Origin: Telluribacter humicola | Lineage (GTDB): Bacteria > Bacteroidota > Bacteroidia > Cytophagales > Spirosomataceae | DNA: 64,000 bases | Direction of reading: 5' to 3' | Assembly: GCF_017355935.1 (NCBI RefSeq) | Contig: NZ_JAFIQT010000004.1 | Span: 62,001-126,000, forward strand | In this document: piece after piece, positions 62,074 through 64,000 of the stretch | How positions within the stretch are numbered: the first letter of the stretch is position 1 | Layout: each line of letters starts with the position of its first letter | Notes under the pieces: generated by a model | Seen by the model: only the letters and a program-made list of their open reading frames with translations | What the model was told of the DNA's origin: nothing | Database searches by the model: none | Translations under genes and position numbers: made by a program

Positions 62074-63249
62074 TTATACTCTCTTTTCGGATATTGGGTA
62101 GAGCCGTGAGATGGTTAAATATAGTATACACATGATGACTGCTTCAAAAACATGAATTTTGCTTATTACTTCAATACCAAAGTAATCTATCATCAGGCCA
62201 GCAAAACCAGGCAGTAAAGCTCCTCCAATCATGGCTGATGATACCTGATACCCCACTGCGTTTCCAGCGTGGCGGTCCCCGATACGGTCTGGTGTCATGG
62301 CAATGAGGCTGGGAAAAACAGGAGCAACAAAAAAACCCATCATGATGATACCTCCCAATACGATAGGCTCAGTGGGATTGAGGGCGAACAGTAAAGCGCC
62401 TACAATAGCTCCGAAAAAACAGGTGGTTAAAACCTTATGTACAGAAAATCTAACCATGATGAAGCCGAACACAATTCTTCCAGCCGTCAAACTACCCCAG
62501 TAGACGCTCGTCCAAAATCCGGCTGTTGCATCGGGTATCATCCGTGACTTGGTGAGTATAGTAAATATCCATTGACCAATACTTATTTCGGTGCCGGTAT
62601 AAACAAAGAAAAGCAGTATGCTTAGCCAGGTACTTGTAAGAGATAACGTTTCCCGGGGTTTTGCAGGCGCGACGACTTCCTCCTCCTTGTTACTGGTGCC
62701 TCTCCACCATTTAAGTGTTAGGAAAAAGATAAGCGCCAGAGTAAGTTGAACAATAGCAACTGTTGTGTACCCCAGTGACCAGCCGGAGTTTCGCATGAGG
62801 TAAAAGGACATGATCACAGGCCCTAATGTGGCTCCGATACCATAAAAGGCATGTAGCCAGTTCACAACACTGGTGCTAAAGTTGGAAGCAGCAAAAGTAT
62901 TGATGGAAGCATCAATCGCCCCCCCTCCTGCCCCCAGAAGAAATGCCATCGCCAATAGAACTACCCATATCCCACTATACGCATATCCAAATAGACTTAC
63001 TCCTGTAACCATGCAACTAACAGCAAGTAGTGTTCCTAACTGCATTTTGGACATGATATAGCCCGTATTAAAACTGGCAAAGAGATACCCTGCAGTAAAG
63101 CATATGAGCAGCAGTCCCAACGAATCCAGTGAAACCCCATAATCTACGCGTAAAGAGGGCCAGGCTACTCCTATCAATCCATCTGGTAAACCCAGGCTGA
63201 TGAAAGCCACAAAGCAGATCAGGATTAGAAACGATTTATGATTACTCAT
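62074..63249 (-). CDS. MFS transporter, probably sugar permease
   Basis: A 391-residue protein with about 12 membrane helices and the MFS layout. The start is MSNHKSFLILICFVAFISLG, then GLPDGLIGVAWPSLR and GYLFASFNTGYIMSK, a loop with basic residues between helices 6 and 7 (LKWWRGTSNKEEEV), and MGFFVAPVFPSLIAMTPDRI in the second half. The pattern resembles sugar-type MFS permeases such as the FucP-like group, but the ligand cannot be named. It sits between the CE15 locus and a divergent DeoR-type regulator, so it may import a sugar released by the locus. Confidence 0.88.
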   Translation of the reverse strand: MSNHKSFLILICFVAFISLGLPDGLIGVAWPSLRVDYGVSLDSLGLLLICFTAGYLFASFNTGYIMSKMQLGTLLAVSCMVTGVSLFGYAYSGIWVVLLAMAFLLGAGGGAIDASINTFAASNFSTSVVNWLHAFYGIGATLGPVIMSFYLMRNSGWSLGYTTVAIVQLTLALIFFLTLKWWRGTSNKEEEVVAPAKPRETLSLTSTWLSILLFFVYTGTEISIGQWIFTILTKSRMIPDATAGFWTSVYWGSLTAGRIVFGFIMVRFSVHKVLTTCFFGAIVGALLFALNPTEPIVLGGIIMMGFFVAPVFPSLIAMTPDRIGDRHAGNAVGYQVSSAMIGGALLPGFAGLMIDYFGIEVISKIHVFEAVIMCILYLTISRLYPISEKRV

Positions 63250-63327
63250 CTAAATAGTAATATTTTAATATGTGTTAACTTTTTGAATCATGAAGTACGA
63301 ATAGTCTTTGCAAACATACACGGTTTT

Positions 63328-63341
63328 TGCATAATATTGCA
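63328..63341. promoter_or_regulatory. TGCA dyad before the DeoR gene
   Basis: TGCA-TAATAT-TGCA lies 2 bp upstream of the DeoR start and within the 94-bp gap shared with the divergent MFS gene. A second TTTGCA is at 63308-63313. It is a candidate DeoR operator. Confidence 0.4.
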
Positions 63342-63343
63342 TC

Positions 63344-64000
63344 ATGATAAAGGAAGAACGTCAGAAACATATTGTAGACAAGTTATACAAGGCACACAAA
63401 GTCACTTTTGAAGAGCTAACGCAGGAGTTACAAGTCTCAGAAGATACCATTAGGCGAGACATAGATCTACTCAATAAAAGTGGACTCCTAACAAAGGTTA
63501 GGGGAGGTGCTATTATCCGGTCTTTAAATCCATTTACATTCCAGGACCGGCAAAACATCTACTCTGAGACTAAGCATATTATTGCTCAAAAAGCACAACA
63601 ACTGATCAAAGCCGGGCAAACCATTTTTATGGATGGAGGTACCACTATTTGTGCCGTAGCACACTACTTCCCAAAAGATCTCCCTCTCCGGGTAGTGACT
63701 AATAATCAAGCTCTTGTTCCTATACTACGTAGCAATGAAAAAATAGAATTGATCGTGCTGGGCGGGTATTATGATCGTAACACAGAAACAACAGTCGGAG
63801 CTCAAACTTGTAAGGATGTAAAAAACTATGTAGCTGACTTATACTTTATGGGTGTCTGTGCCTTTGACAGCCAGCATGGCATCACAGCTGCTGTAAGGGA
63901 GGATGGAGAAGTAAAACAGGCAATGATACAAGCTTCCTTAAAATCCGTTGTCCTCAGCAGCAAGGAAAAGCTAGGTAGTACAGATCACTTCAAGGTATGC
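63344..64000 (+). CDS. DeoR/GlpR-family sugar-responsive regulator (partial, 3' end outside window)
   Basis: The frame opens at ATG 63344 and stays open for 219 codons to the right edge, so the C-terminus is missing. Residues 5-55 are the DeoR-type helix-turn-helix (ERQKHIVDKLYKAHKVTFEE, SEDTIRRDIDLLNKSGLL, KVRGGA), and residues about 75-219 are the sugar-phosphate-binding domain (FMDGGTTICAVAHYF, VVTNNQALVPIL, LGGYYDRNTETTVG, ADLYFMGVCAFDSQHGIT). DeoR repressors usually answer to a phosphorylated sugar intermediate. It is transcribed away from the MFS gene, and the 94-bp gap should contain control sites for both. Confidence 0.92.
   Translation, partial: MIKEERQKHIVDKLYKAHKVTFEELTQELQVSEDTIRRDIDLLNKSGLLTKVRGGAIIRSLNPFTFQDRQNIYSETKHIIAQKAQQLIKAGQTIFMDGGTTICAVAHYFPKDLPLRVVTNNQALVPILRSNEKIELIVLGGYYDRNTETTVGAQTCKDVKNYVADLYFMGVCAFDSQHGITAAVREDGEVKQAMIQASLKSVVLSSKEKLGSTDHFKVC

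Noticed and set aside
61913-62131. 72-codon minus-strand frame overlapping the MFS gene end
   Set aside because: Out-of-frame extension overlapping a well-supported gene, without motif.
1-64000. CRISPR array, prophage, defence island or complete insertion sequence
   Set aside because: No regularly spaced repeats, no capsid, integrase, transposase or restriction genes were recognised in any frame.

Overview
The window looks like a chromosome segment from a Bacteroidota member, most likely Cytophagales close to Spirosomataceae (Spirosoma/Dyadobacter-like). The evidence is two SusC/SusD pairs, an ECF sigma/FecR/STN-receptor cascade, LytS/LytTR and TPR-kinase/NarL two-component pairs, CE15 esterases, DUF1080 and ThuA proteins, and starts without clear Shine-Dalgarno sequences. 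This assignment rests on gene content; no rRNA or tRNA gene was seen.

Region 1 (1-8.3 kb, all minus strand): a NarL-type response regulator and a TPR histidine kinase, followed by SusC, SusD and an IPT/TIG-domain surface lipoprotein that runs off the left edge. Region 2 (8.3-16 kb): a sparse, partly decayed stretch with a thioredoxin-like pseudogene carrying three in-frame stops, an alpha/beta hydrolase, a class-C beta-lactamase-fold hydrolase, an AraC regulator, a DUF1080 sugar hydrolase, a membrane protein and an esterase tail. Region 3 (16-20.3 kb): a ThuA-like protein and a 1057-residue fusion (degenerate SGNH, propeller, HEAT-like, cytochrome c), probably periplasmic sugar oxidation together with the DUF1080 protein. 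Region 4 (20.6-28 kb): divergent qorB-like reductase and HxlR regulator with two matching palindromic operators, a lipoprotein/OM-protein pair, a Kup potassium transporter, a serine hydrolase and a membrane-anchored AraC regulator.

Region 5 (29-42.4 kb): a beta-lactamase-fold fragment, a DUF2911/TPR protein, a broken FtsX/MacB-type permease fused out of frame to a TauE/SafE tail, a 602-residue protein with nitronate-monooxygenase-like motifs, a second QorB-like reductase, a PAP2/haloperoxidase protein with two copies of its motif set at an exact 216-residue offset, a divergent LytS/LytTR pair, and a tandem pair of thioredoxin-fold lipoproteins preceded by the 3' tail of a lost paralogue. Region 6 (42.5-64 kb): a secreted peptidase with an XRE/membrane regulator, a sulfatase tail next to an intact sulfatase, a beta-propeller protein, a GH43, then a xylan-type polysaccharide utilisation locus (ECF sigma, FecR, STN-SusC, SusD, a double alpha/beta-hydrolase with a CE15-like first half, and a CE15 glucuronoyl esterase), ending with a terminator, an MFS permease and a divergent DeoR regulator cut by the right edge.

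No CRISPR, prophage, complete insertion sequence or defence locus was recognised. The least-explained items are the two-motif-set PAP2 protein, the repeated-leader thioredoxin array, the HxlR redox switch with paired operators, the triple-degenerate SGNH domain in the cytochrome fusion, and the 602-residue NMO-like protein.
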